DNA of 64,000 bases, taken from positions 10,164,001 through 10,228,000 of the forward strand of contig OX392527.1 of the NCBI GenBank assembly GCA_947623455.1, read 5' to 3'. The position numbers and the translations under genes were made by a program. Within the stretch, counting starts at the first letter, position 1; each line of letters opens with the position of its first letter. This DNA comes from Mimachlamys varia. Its lineage: Eukaryota; Mollusca; Bivalvia; Pectinida; Pectinidae. Positions 1 to 10,999 of the stretch are shown one piece after another. Below the pieces are notes generated by a model. The model was not told where the DNA came from, ran no database searches, and was given only the letters and a program-made list of their open reading frames with translations.

Positions 1-60
1 TCCCTGTTCCAGGGTTAGATCTATGACCTGTTCCAGGTTACGATAGTATTATAGTCTTGC
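1..60 (+). repeat. reference 60-bp monomer: two hairpin-bearing halves
   Basis: This first unit equals the commonest long form. It contains CCCTG-TTC-CAGGG (3 to 15), the 8-bp palindrome TAGATCTA (17 to 24, BglII), and ACCTG-TTC-CAGGT (26 to 38), extendable by a G-T and a T-A pair. It ends with ACGATAGTATTATAG and a TCTTGC tail. The two halves align as CCTGTTCCAGG(G)TTA(C)GAT followed by related A/T-rich sequence, so the monomer looks like an old internal duplication of about 25 to 35 bp whose second copy gained a tail. There is one CpG (TTACGAT), often changed to TTATGAT in other units, as expected if the site is methylated and deaminates. Most other variation in the array is at the first base (T or A), the base after the second hairpin loop (CCAGG, CCACG, CCATG, CCTGG) and the tail (CTTGC, CCCGC, CCTGC, CTTAC). 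Confidence 0.9.
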
Positions 61-1290
61 ACCCTGTTCCAGGGTTAGATCTATGACCTGTTCCAGGTTA
101 CGATAGTATTATAGTCTTGCTCCCTGTTCCAGGGTTAGATCTATGACCTGTTCCAGGTTACGATAGTATTATAGTCTTGCACCCTGTTCCAGGGTTAGAT
201 CTATGACCTGTTCCAGGTTACGATAGTATTATAGTCTTGCTCCCTGTTCCAGGGTTAGATCTATGACCTGTTCCAGGTTACGATAGTATTAGTCTTGCTC
301 CCTGTTCCAGGGTTAGATCTATGACCTGTTCCAGGTTACGATAGTATTATAGTCTTGCTCCCTGTTCCAGGGTTAGATCTATGACCTGTTCCAGGTTACG
401 ATAGTATTAGTCTTGCACCCTGTTCCAGGGTTAGATCTATGACCTGTTCCACGTTACGATAGTATTATAGTCTTGCTCCCTGTTCTAGGGTTAGATCTAT
501 GACCTGTTCCAGGTTACGATAGTATTAGTCTTGCACCCTGTTCCAGGGTTAGATCTATGACCTGTTCCATGTTACGATAGTATTATAGTCTTGCACCCTG
601 TTCCAGGGTTAGATCTATGACCTGTTCCAGGTTACGATAGTATTATAGTCTTGCTCCCTGTTCCAGGGTTAGATCTATGACCTGTTCCAGGTTACGATAG
701 TATTATAGTCTTGCTCCCTCTTCCAGGGTTAGATCTATGACCTGTTCCATGTTACGGTAGTATTAGTCTTGCTCCCTGTTCCAGGGTTAGATCTATGACC
801 TGTTCCAGGTTACGATAGTATTAGTCTTGCTCCCTGTTCCAGGGTTAGATCTATGACCTGTTCCACGTTACGATAGTATTATAGTCTTGCTCCCTGTTCC
901 AGGGTTAGATCTATGACCTGTTCCATGCTACGATAGTATTAGTCTTGCACCCTGTTCCAGGGTTAGATCTATGACCTGTTCCAGGTTATGATAGTATTAA
1001 TCCCGCACCCTGTTCCAGGGTTAGATCTATGACCTGTTCCAGGTTACGATAGTATTATAGTCTTACTCCCTGTTCCAGGGTTAGATCTATGACCTGTTCC
1101 ACGTTACGATAGTATTATAGTCTTGCTCCCTCTTCCAGGGTTAGATCTATGACCTGTTCCACGTTACGATAGTATTATAGTCTTGCTCCCTGTTCCAGGG
1201 TTAGATCTATGACCTGTTCCAGGTTACGATAGTATTATAGTCTTGCTCCCTGTTCCAGGATTAGATCTATGACCTGTTCCAGGTTACGAT
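1..1290 (+). repeat. higher-order repeat block A, copy 1 (period 2249)
   Basis: This run of monomers matches 2250 to 3539 variant by variant at a constant shift of 2249 bp (about 38 units). Diagnostic shared changes include CCCTCTTCCAGGG at 716 and again near 1130, ATGTTACGGTAG near 750, ATGCTACG near 925 and TATTAATCCCGC near 995. The block begins at or before base 1. The match breaks up near 1290, where this copy has CTTGTACCC and the other has CTTACACCC. Confidence 0.85.
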
Positions 1291-2249
1291 AGTATTAGTC
1301 TTGTACCCTGTTCCAGGGTTAGATCTATGACCTGTTCCACGTTATGATAGTATTAGTCCCGCACCCTGTTCCAGGGTTAGATCCATGACCTGTTCCAGGT
1401 TACGATAGTATTATAGTCTTGCTCCCTGTTCCAGGGTTAGATCTATGACCTGTTCCACGTTACGATAGTATTATAGTCTTGCTCCCTGTTCCAGGGTTAG
1501 ATCTATGACCTGTTCAGGTTACGATAGTATTAGTCTTGCACCCTGTTCCAGGGTTAGATCTATGACCTGTTCCATGTTACGATAGTATTATAGTCTTGCA
1601 CCCTGTTCCAGGGTTAGATCTATGACCTGTTCCAGGTTACGATAGTATTATAGTCTTGCTCCCTGTTCCAGGGTTAGATCTATGACCTGTTCCAGGTTAC
1701 GATAGTATTATAGTCTTGCTCCCTGTTCCAGGGTTAGTTCTATGACCTGTTCCAGGTTATGATTGTATTAGTCCCGCTCCCTGTTCCAGGGTTAGATCTA
1801 TGACCTGTTCCAGGTTACGATAGTATTATAGTCTTGCTCCCTGTTCCAGGGTTAGTTCTATGACCTGTTCCAGGTTATGATTGTATTAGTCCCGCTCCCT
1901 GTTCCAGGGTTAGATCTATGACCTGTTCCAGGTTACGATAGTAATATAGTCCTGCTCCCTGTTCCAGGGTTAGATCTATGACCTGTTCCAGGTTACGATA
2001 GTATTAGTCTTGCACCCTGTTCCAGGGTTAGATCTATGACCTGTTCCAGGTTACGATAGTATTATAGTCTTGCTCCCTGTTCCAGGGTTAGATCTATGAT
2101 ATGTTCCAGGTTACGGTAGTATTAGTCCCGCACCCTGTTCCAGGGTTAGATCTATGACCTGTTCCAGGTTACGATAGTATTAGTCTTGCTCCCTGTTCCA
2201 GGGTTAGATCTATGACCTGTTCCAGGTTACGATAGTATTATAGTCTTGC
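1260..2249 (+). repeat. satellite segment without a match in block A copy 2
   Basis: This stretch carries markers such as CTTGTACCC near 1300 and a 1-bp deletion GACCTGTTCAGG near 1512. From about 1260 to 1740 the same ordered markers recur about 16111 bp downstream (17371 to 17850, including the single-base deletion at about 17623). This links distant parts of the array. The 1740 to 1900 part has a tight 2-unit alternation of GTTAGTTCTATG and TATGATTGTATTAGTCCCGC. Confidence 0.7.
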
Positions 2250-3539
2250 TCCCTGTTCCAGGGTTAGATATATGACCTGTTCCAGGTTACGATAGTATTA
2301 TAGTCTTGCACCCTGTTCCAGGGTTAGATCTATGACCTGTTCCAGGTTACGATAGTATTATAGTCTTGCTCCCTGTTCCAGGGTTAGATCTATGACCTGT
2401 TCCAGGTTACGATAGTATTATAGTCTTGCACCCTGTTCCAGGGTTAGATCTATGACCTGTTCCAGGTTACGATAGTATTATAGTCTTGCTCCCTGTTCCA
2501 GGGTTAGATCTATGACCTGTTCCAGGTTACGATAGTATTAGTCTTGCTCCCTGTTCCAGGGTTAGATCTATGACCTGTTCCAGGTTACGATAGTATTATA
2601 GTCTTGCTCCCTGTTCCAGGGTTAGATCTATGACCTGTTCCAGGTTACGATAGTATTAGTCTTGCACCCTGTTCCAGGGTTAGATCTATGACCTGTTCCA
2701 CGTTACGATAGTATTATAGTCTTGCTCCCTGTTCCAGGGTTAGATCTATGACCTGTTCCAGGTTACGATAGTATTAGTCTTGCACCCTGTTCCAGGGTTA
2801 GATCTATGACCTGTTCCATGTTACGATAGTATTATAGTCTTGCACCCTGTTCCAGGGTTAGATCTATGACCTGTTCCAGGTTACGATAGTATTATAGTCT
2901 TGCTCCCTGTTCCAGGGTTAGATCTATGACCTGTTCCAGGTTACGATAGTATTATAGTCTTGCTCCCTCTTCCAGGGTTAGATCTATGACCTGTTCCATG
3001 TTACGGTAGTATTAGTCTTGCTCCCTGTTCCAGGGTTAGATCTATGACCTGTTCCAGGTTACGATAGTATTAGTCTTGCTCCCTGTTCCAGGGTTAGATC
3101 TATGACCTGTTCCACGTTACGATAGTATTATAGTCTTGCTCCCTGTTCCAGGGTTAGATCTATGACCTGTTCCATGCTACGATAGTATTAGTCTTGCACC
3201 CTGTTCCAGGGTTAGATCTATGACCTGTTCCAGGTTATGATAGTATTAATCCCGCACCCTGTTCCAGGGTTAGATCTATGACCTGTTCCAGGTTACGATA
3301 GTATTATAGTCTTACTCCCTGTTCCAGGGTTAGATCTATGACCTGTTCCACGTTACGATAGTATTATAGTCTTGCTCCCTCTTCCAGGGTTAGATCTATG
3401 ACCTGTTCCAGGTTACGATAGTATTATAGTCTTGCTCCCTGTTCCAGGGTTAGATCTATGACCTGTTCCAGGTTACGATAGTATGATAGTCTTGCTCCCT
3501 GTTCCAGGATTAGATCTATGACCTGTTCCAGGTTACGAT
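2250..3539 (+). repeat. higher-order repeat block A, copy 2 (period 2249)
   Basis: This is the second copy of the 1 to 1290 block, with the same order of unit lengths and marker variants. CCCTCTTCC lies at 2965 and 3376, ATGCTACG near 3174 and TATTAATCCCGC near 3244. I saw few differences by eye: AGATATATG near 2268 in this copy, CCAGG for CCACG near 3410, and GTATGATAG for GTATTATAG near 3481. The within-copy monomers differ from each other much more than the two copies do, which is the signature of block duplication. Confidence 0.85.
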
Positions 3540-3559
3540 AGCATTAGTCTTACACCCTG

Positions 3560-5230
3560 TTCCAGGGTTAGATCTATGACCTGTTCCAGGTTACGATAGT
3601 ATTATAGTCTTGCACCCTGTTACAGGGTTAGATCTATGACCTGTTCCAGGTTACGATAGTATTATAGTCTTGCAGCCTGTTCCAGGGTTAGATCTATGAC
3701 CTGTTCCAGGTTACGATAGTATTATAGTCTTGCTCCCTGTTCCAGGATTAGATCTATGACCTGTTCCAAGTTACGATAGTATTAGTCTTGCTCCCTGTTC
3801 CAGTGTTAGATCTATGACCTGTTCCAGGTTTCGATAGTATTATAGTCTTGCTCCCTGTTCCAAGGTTAGATCTATGACCTGTTCCACGTTATGATAGTAT
3901 TATAGTCTCGCTCCCTGTTCCAGGGTTAGATCTATGACCTGTTCCAGGTAACGATAGTATTAGTCTTGCACCCTGTTCCACGGTTAGATCTATGACCTGT
4001 TCCAGGTTACGATAGTATTATAGTCCTGCACCCTGTTCCAGGGTTAAATCTATGACCTGTTCCAGGTTACGATAGTATTATAGTCTTGCACCCTGTTCCA
4101 GGGTCAGATATATGACCTGTTCCAGGTTACGATAGTATTAGTCTTGCTCCCTGTTCCAGGGTTAGATCTATGACCTGTTCAAGGTTACGATAGTATTATA
4201 GTCTTGCTCCCTGTTCCAGGATTAGATCTATGACCTGTTCCAGGTTACGATAGTATTAGTCTTGTTCCAGGGTTAGATATATGACCTGTTCCAGGTTACG
4301 ATAGTATTATAGTCTTGCACCCTGTTCCAGGGTTAGATCTATGACCTGTTCCACGTTACGATAGTATTATAGTCTTGCTCCCTGTTCCAGGGTTAGATCT
4401 ATGACCTGTTCCAGGTTACGATAGTATTATAGTCTTGCACCCTGTTCCAGGATTAGATCTATGACCTGTTCCAGGTTACGATAGTATTATAGTCCTGCTC
4501 CCTGTTCCAGGGTTAGATCTATGACCTGTTCCAGGTTACGATAGTATTAGTCTTGTACCCTGTTCCAGGGTTAGATCTATGACCTGTTCCAGGTTACGAT
4601 AGTATTATAGTCTTGCTCCCTGTTCCAGGGTTAGATCTATGACCTGTTCCAGGTTACGATAGTATTATAGTCTTGCTCCCTGTTCCAGGGTTAGATCTAT
4701 GACCTGTTCCAGGTTACGATAGTATTAGTCTTGCACCCTGTTCCAGGGTTAGATCTATGACCTGTTCCACGTTACGATAGTATTATAGTCTTGCTCCCTG
4801 TTCCAGGGTTAGATCTATGACCTGTTCCAGGTTACGATAGTATTAGTCTTGCACCCTGTTCCAGGGTTAGATCTATGACCTGTTCCAGGTTATGATTGTA
4901 TTGGTCCCGCTCCCCGTTCCAGGGTTAGATCTATGACCTGTTCCAGGTTACGATAGTATTATAGTCTTGCTCCCTGTTCCAGGGTTAGTTCTATGACCTG
5001 TTCCAGGTTATGATTGTATTAGTCCCGCTCCCTGTTCCAGGGTTAGATCTATGACCTGTTCCAGGTTACGATAGTAATATAGTCCTGCTCCCTGTTCCAG
5101 GGTTAGATCTATGACCGGTTCCAGGTAACGATAGTATTAGTCTTGCACCCTGTTCCAGGGTTAGATCTATGACCTGTTCCACGTTACGATAGTATTATAG
5201 TCTTGCTCCCTGTTCCAGGGTTAGATCTAT
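3560..5230 (+). repeat. higher-order repeat block B, copy 1 (period 2189)
   Basis: This block matches 5750 to 7420 at a constant shift of 2189 bp. Shared markers are TGTTACAGGG, CTTGCAGCC (3672 and 5861), CCACGGTTAG (3980 and 6169), the 51-bp truncated unit CTTGTTCCAGGG (4261 and 6450), and ATTGGTCCCGCTCCCC (about 4900 and 7089). Its first half (about 3560 to 4560) also recurs 14923 bp downstream at about 18480 to 19480, with CTTGCAGCC at 18595 and the truncated unit at 19184. Confidence 0.85.
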
Positions 5231-6121
5231 GACCTGTTCCAGGTTACGATAGTATTATAGTCTTGCACCCTGTTACAGGGTTAGATCTATGACCTGTTCC
5301 AGGTTACGATAGTATTATAGTCTTGCAGCCTGTTCCAGGGTTAGATCTATGACCTGTTCCAGGTTACGATAGTATTATAGTCTTGCTCCCTGTTCCAGGA
5401 TTAGATCTATGACCTGTTCCAAGTTACGATAGTATTAGTCTTGCTCCCTGTTCCAGTGTTAGATCTATGACCTGTTCCAGGTTTCGATAGTATTATAGTC
5501 TTGCTCCCTGTTCCAAGGTTAGATCTATGACCTGTTCCACGTTATGATAGTATTATAGTCTCGCTCCCTGTTCCAGGGTTAGATCTATGACCTGTTCCAG
5601 GTTACGATAGTAATATAGTCCTGCTCCCTGTTCCAGGGTTAGATCTATGACCGGTTCCAGGTTACGATAGTATTAGTCTTGCACCCTGTTCCAGGGTTAG
5701 ATCTATGACCTGTTCCACGTTACGATAGTATTATAGTCTTGCTCCCTGTTCCAGGGTTAGATCTATGACCTGTTCCAGGTTACGATAGTATTATAGTCTT
5801 GCACCCTGTTACAGGGTTAGATCTATGACCTGTTCCAGGTTACGATAGTATTATAGTCTTGCAGCCTGTTCCAGGGTTAGATCTATGACCTGTTCCAGGT
5901 TACGATAGTATTATAGTCTTGCTCCCTGTTCCAGGATTAGATCTATGACCTGTTCCAAGTTACGATAGTATTAGTCTTGCTCCCTGTTCCAGTGTTAGAT
6001 CTATGACCTGTTCCAGGTTTCGATAGTATTATAGTCTTGCTCCCTGTTCCAAGGTTAGATCTATGACCTGTTCCACGTTATGATAGTATTATAGTCTCGC
6101 TCCCTGTTCCAGGGTTAGATC
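5050..6121 (+). repeat. tandem pair of a 536-bp, nine-unit repeat
   Basis: Two adjacent copies, about 5050 to 5585 and 5586 to 6121, are offset by exactly 536 bp. Both contain the same ordered run: TAGTAATATAGTCCTGC, GACCGGTTCC (5113 and 5649), TGTTACAGGG, CTTGCAGCC (5325 and 5861), CCAGTGTTAG, GGTTTCGATAG, CCAAGGTTAG and GTCTCGCTCC. The second copy runs on into the block B copy at 6121 onwards. This is a clean local tandem duplication nested in the 2189-bp pattern. Confidence 0.85.
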
Positions 6122-7420
6122 TATGACCTGTTCCAGGTAACGATAGTATTAGTCTTGCACCCTGTTCCACGGTTAGATCTATGACCTGTTCCAGGTTACG
6201 ATAGTATTATAGTCCTGCACCCTGTTCCAGGGTTAAATCTATGACCTGTTCCAGGTTATGATAGTATTATAGTCTTGCACCCTGTTCCAGGGTCAGATAT
6301 ATGACCTGTTCCAGGTTACAATAGTATTAGTCTTGCTCCCTGTTCCAGGGTTAGATCTATGACCTGTTCAAGGTTACGATAGTATTATAGTCTTGCTCCC
6401 TGTTCCAGGGTTAGATCTATGACCTGTTCCAGGTTACGATAGTATTAGTCTTGTTCCAGGGTTAGATATATGACCTGTTCCAGGTTACGATAGTATTATA
6501 GTCTTGCACCCTGTTCCAGGGTTAGATCTATGACCTGTTCCACGTTACGATAGTATTATAGTCTTGCTCCCTGTTCCAGGGTTAGATCTATGACCTGTTC
6601 CAGGTTACGATAGTATTATAGTCTTGCACCCTGTTCCAGGATTAGATCTATGACCTGTTCCAGGTTACGATTGTATTATAGTCCTGCTCCCTGTTCCAGG
6701 GTTAGATCTATGACCTGTTCCAGGTTACGATAGTATTAGTCTTGTACCCTGTTCCAGGGTTAGATCTATGACCTGTTCCAGGTTACGATAGTATTATAGT
6801 CTTGCTCCCTGTTCCAGGGTTAGATCTATGACCTGTTCCAGGTTACGATAGTATTATAGTCTTGCTCCCTGTTCCAGGGTTAGATCTATGACCTGTTCCA
6901 GGTTACGATAGTATTAGTCTTGCACCCTGTTCCAGGGTTAGATCTATGACCTGTTCCACGTTACGATAGTATTATAGTCTTGCTCCCTGTTCCAGGGTTA
7001 GATCTATGACCTGTTCCAGGTTACGATAGTATTAGTCTTGCACCCTGTTCCAGGGTTAGATCTATGACCTGTTCCAGGTTATGATTGTATTGGTCCCGCT
7101 CCCCGTTCCAGGGTTAGATCTATGACCTGTTCCAGGTTACGATAGTATTATAGTCTTGCTCCCTGTTCCAGGGTTAGTTCTATGACCTGTTCCAGGTTAT
7201 GATTGTATTAGTCCCGCTCCCTGTTCCAGGGTTAGATCTATGACCTGTTCCAGGTTACGATAGTAATATAGTCCTGCTCCCTGTTCCAGGGTTAGATCTA
7301 TGACCGGTTCCAGGTTACGATAGTATTAGTCTTGCACCCTGTTCCAGGGTTAGATCTATGACCTGTTCCACGTTACGATAGTATTGTAGTCTTGCTCCCT
7401 GTTCCAGGGTTAGATCTATG
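5750..7420 (+). repeat. higher-order repeat block B, copy 2 (period 2189)
   Basis: Second copy of 3560 to 5230. The order of 58-, 60- and 51-bp units and of rare base changes is the same. Small private changes are visible, such as TTACAATAG near 6317 and TATTGTAGTC near 7384. A further short duplication at its right end repeats the ATTGGTCCCGCTCCCC marker after 354 bp (7089 to 7443). Confidence 0.85.
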
Positions 7421-10400
7421 ACCTGTTCCAGGTTATGATTGTATTGGTCCCGCTCCCCGTTCCAGGGTTAGATCTATGACCTGTTCCAGGTTACGATAGT
7501 ATTATAGTCTTGCTCCCTGTTCCAGGGTTAGTTCTATGACCTGTTCCAGGTTATGATTGTATTAGTCCCGCTCCCTGTTCCAGGGTTAGATCTATGACCT
7601 GTTCCTGGTTACGATAGTATTAGTCTTGCACCCGGTTCCAGGGTTAGATCTATGACCTGTCCCAGGTTACGATAGTATTATAGTCTTGCTCCCTGTTCCA
7701 GGGTTAGATCTATGACCTGTTCCACGTAATGATAGTATTATAGTCTTGCTCCCTGTTCCAGGGTTAGATCTATGACCTGTTCCAGGTTACGATAGTATTA
7801 TAGTCTTGCTCCCTGTTCCAGGGTTAGATCTATGACCTGTTCCACGTTATGATAGTATTATAGTCTTGCTCCCTGTTCCAGGGTTAGATCTATGACCTGT
7901 TCCAGGTTACGATAGTAATATAGTCTTGCTCCCTGTTCCAGGGTTAGATCTATGACCTGTTCCAGGTTACGATAGTATTAGTCTTGCACCCTGTTCCAGG
8001 GTTAGATCTATGACCTGTTCCAGGTTACGATAGTATAATAGTCTTGCTCCCTGTTCCAGGGTTAGATCTATGATATGTTCCAGGTTACGATAGTATTAGT
8101 CCCGCACCCTGTTCCAGGGTTAGATCTATGACCTGTTCCATGTTACGATAGTATTATAGTCTTGCACCCTGTTCCAGGGTTAGATCTATGACCTGTTCCA
8201 GGTTACGATAGTATTATAGTCTTACTCCCTGTTCCAGGGTTAGATCTATGACCTGTTCCTGGTTACGATAGTATTAGTCTTGCACCCTGTTCCAGTGTTA
8301 GATCTATGACCTGTTCCAGGTTACGATAGTATTATAGTCTTGCTCCCTGTTCCAGGGTTAGATCTATGACCTGTTCCGCGTTATGATAGTATTATAGTCT
8401 TGCTCCCTGTTCCAGGGTTAGATCTATGACCTGTTCCAGGTTACGATAGTATTATAGTCTTGCTCCCTGTTCCAGGGTTAGATCTATGACCTGTTCCAGG
8501 TTACGATAGTATTAGTCTTGCACCCTGTTCCAGGGTTAGATCTATGACCTGTTCCAGGTTACGATAGTATTATAGTCTTGCTCCCTGTTCCAGGGTTAGA
8601 TCTATGATAATTTCCAGGTTACGATAGTATTAGTTCCGCACCCTGTTCCAGGGTTAGATCTATGACCTGTTCCATGTTACGATAGTATTATAGTCTTGCA
8701 CCCTGTTCCAGGGTTAGATCTATGACCTGTTCCAGGTTTCGATAGTATTATAGTCTTACTCCCTGTTCCAGGGTTAGATCTATGACCTGTTCCTGGTTAC
8801 GATAGTATTATAGTCTTGTTCCCTGTTCCAGGGTTAGATCTATGACCTGTTCCATGTTACGATAGTATTATAGTCTTGCACCCTGTTCCAGGGTTAGATC
8901 TATGACCTGTTCCAGGTTACGATAGTATTATAGTCTTACTCCCTGTTCCAGGGTTAGATCTATGACCTGTTCCAGGTTACGATAGTATTATAGTCTTACT
9001 CCCTGTTCCAGGGTTAGATCTATGACCTGTTCCTGGTTACGATAGTATTATAGTCTTGTTCCCTGTTCCAGGGTTAGATCTATGACCTGTTCCAGGTTAC
9101 GATAGTATTAGTCTTGCTCCTTGTTCCAGGGTTATATCTATGACCTGTTCAAGGTTACGATAGTATTATAGTCTTGTTCCCTGTTCCAGGGTTAGATCTA
9201 TGACCTGTTCCACGTTACGATAGTATTAGTCTTGCTCCCTGTTCCAGGGTTATATCTATGACCTGTTCCAGGTTACGATAGTATTATAGTCTTGCTCCCT
9301 GTTCCAGGGTTAGATCTATGACCTGTTCCAGGTTACGATAGTATTAGTCTTGCACCCTGTTCCAGGGTTAGATCTATGACCTGTTCCTGGTTACGATAGT
9401 ATTAGTCTTGCACCCTGTTCCAGGGTTAGATCTATGACCTGTTCCAGGTTACGATAGTATTAGTCTTGCACCCTGTTCCAGGGTTAGATCTATGACCTGT
9501 CCCAGGTTACGATAGTATTATAGTCTTACTCCCTGTTCCAGGGTTAGATCTATGACCTGTTCCACGTTATGATAGTATTATAGTCTTGCTCCCTGTTCCA
9601 GGGTTAGATCTATGACCTGCTCCAGGTTACGATAGTATTATAGTCTTGCTCCCTATTCCAGGGTTAGATCTATGACCTGTTCCAGGTTACGATAGTATTA
9701 GTCTTGCTCCCTGTTCCAGGGTTAGATGTATGACCTGTTCCATGTTACGATAGTATTAGTCTTGCACCCTGTTTCAGGGTTTGATCTATGACCTGTTCCA
9801 GGTTACGATAGTATTATAGTCCTGCTCCCTGTTCCAGGGTTAGATCTATGACCTGTTCCAGGTTACGATAGTATTAGTCTTGCACCCTGTTCCAGGGTTA
9901 GATCTATGACCTGTTCCAGGTTACGATAGAATTATGGTCTTGCTCCCTGTTCCAGGGTTAGATCTATGATATGTTCCAGGTTACGATAGTATTAGTCCCG
10001 CACCCTGTTCCAGGGTTAGATCTATGACCTGTTCCAGGTTACGATAGTATTATAGTCTTGCTCCCTGTTCCAGGGTTAGATCTACGACCTGTTCCAGGTT
10101 ACGATAGTATTATAGTCTTACTCCCTGTTCCAGGGTTAGATCTATGACATGTTCCAGGTTACGATAGTATTAGTCTTACTCCCTGTTCCAGGGCTAGATC
10201 TATGACCTGTTCAAGGTTACGATAGTATTATAGTCTTGTTCCCTGTTCCAGGGTTAGATCTATGACCTGTTCCACGTTATGATAGTATTATAGTCTTGCT
10301 CCCTGTTCCAGGGTTAGATCTATGACCTGTTCCAGGTTACGATAGTATTATAGTCTTGCACCCTGTTCCAGGGTTAGATCTATGACCTGTTCCAGGTTAC

Positions 10401-10800
10401 GATAGTATTATAGTCTTGCTCCCTGTTCCAGGGTTAGATCTATGACCTGTTCCAGGTTACGATAGTATTAGTCTTGTACCCTGTTCCAGGGTTAGATCTA
10501 TGACCTGTTCCAGGTTACGATAGTATTATAGTTTTGCTCCCTGTTCCAGAGTTAGATCTATGACCTGTTGCAAGTTACGATAGTATTATAGTCTTGCTCC
10601 CTGTTCCAGGGTTAGATCTATGACCTGTTCCAGGTTACGATAGTATTAGTCTTGCACCCTGTTCCAGGGTTAGATTTATGACCAGTTCCAGGTTACGATA
10701 GTATTATAGTCTTGCTCCCTGTTCCAGGGTTAGATCTATGACCTGTTCCAGGTTACGATAGTATTATAGTCTTGCTTCCTGTTCCAGGGTCAGATCTATG
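7420..10800 (+). repeat. satellite stretch with only short local duplications found
   Basis: Monomers here are of the common types, with frequent GATATGTTCCAGG…AGTCCCGC units, CTTACTCCC tails and CCTGGTTACG variants. I found short repeated runs of a few units but could not fix one long-range offset by eye. No foreign insert is present. Some runs, for example CCCGGTTCC near 7632 and TGTCCCAGGTTACG near 7660, resemble runs in the 20 to 24 kb part. Confidence 0.6.
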
Positions 10801-10999
10801 ACCTGTTCCAGGTTACGATAGTATTATAGTCTTGCTCCCTGTTCCAGGGTTTGATCTATGACCTGTTCAAGGTTACGATAGTATTATAGTCTTGCTTCCT
10901 GTTCCAGGGTCAGATCTATGACCTGTTCCAGGTTACGATAGTATTATAGTCTTGCTCCCTGTTCCAGGGTTAGATCTATGACCTGTTCCAGGTTACGAT

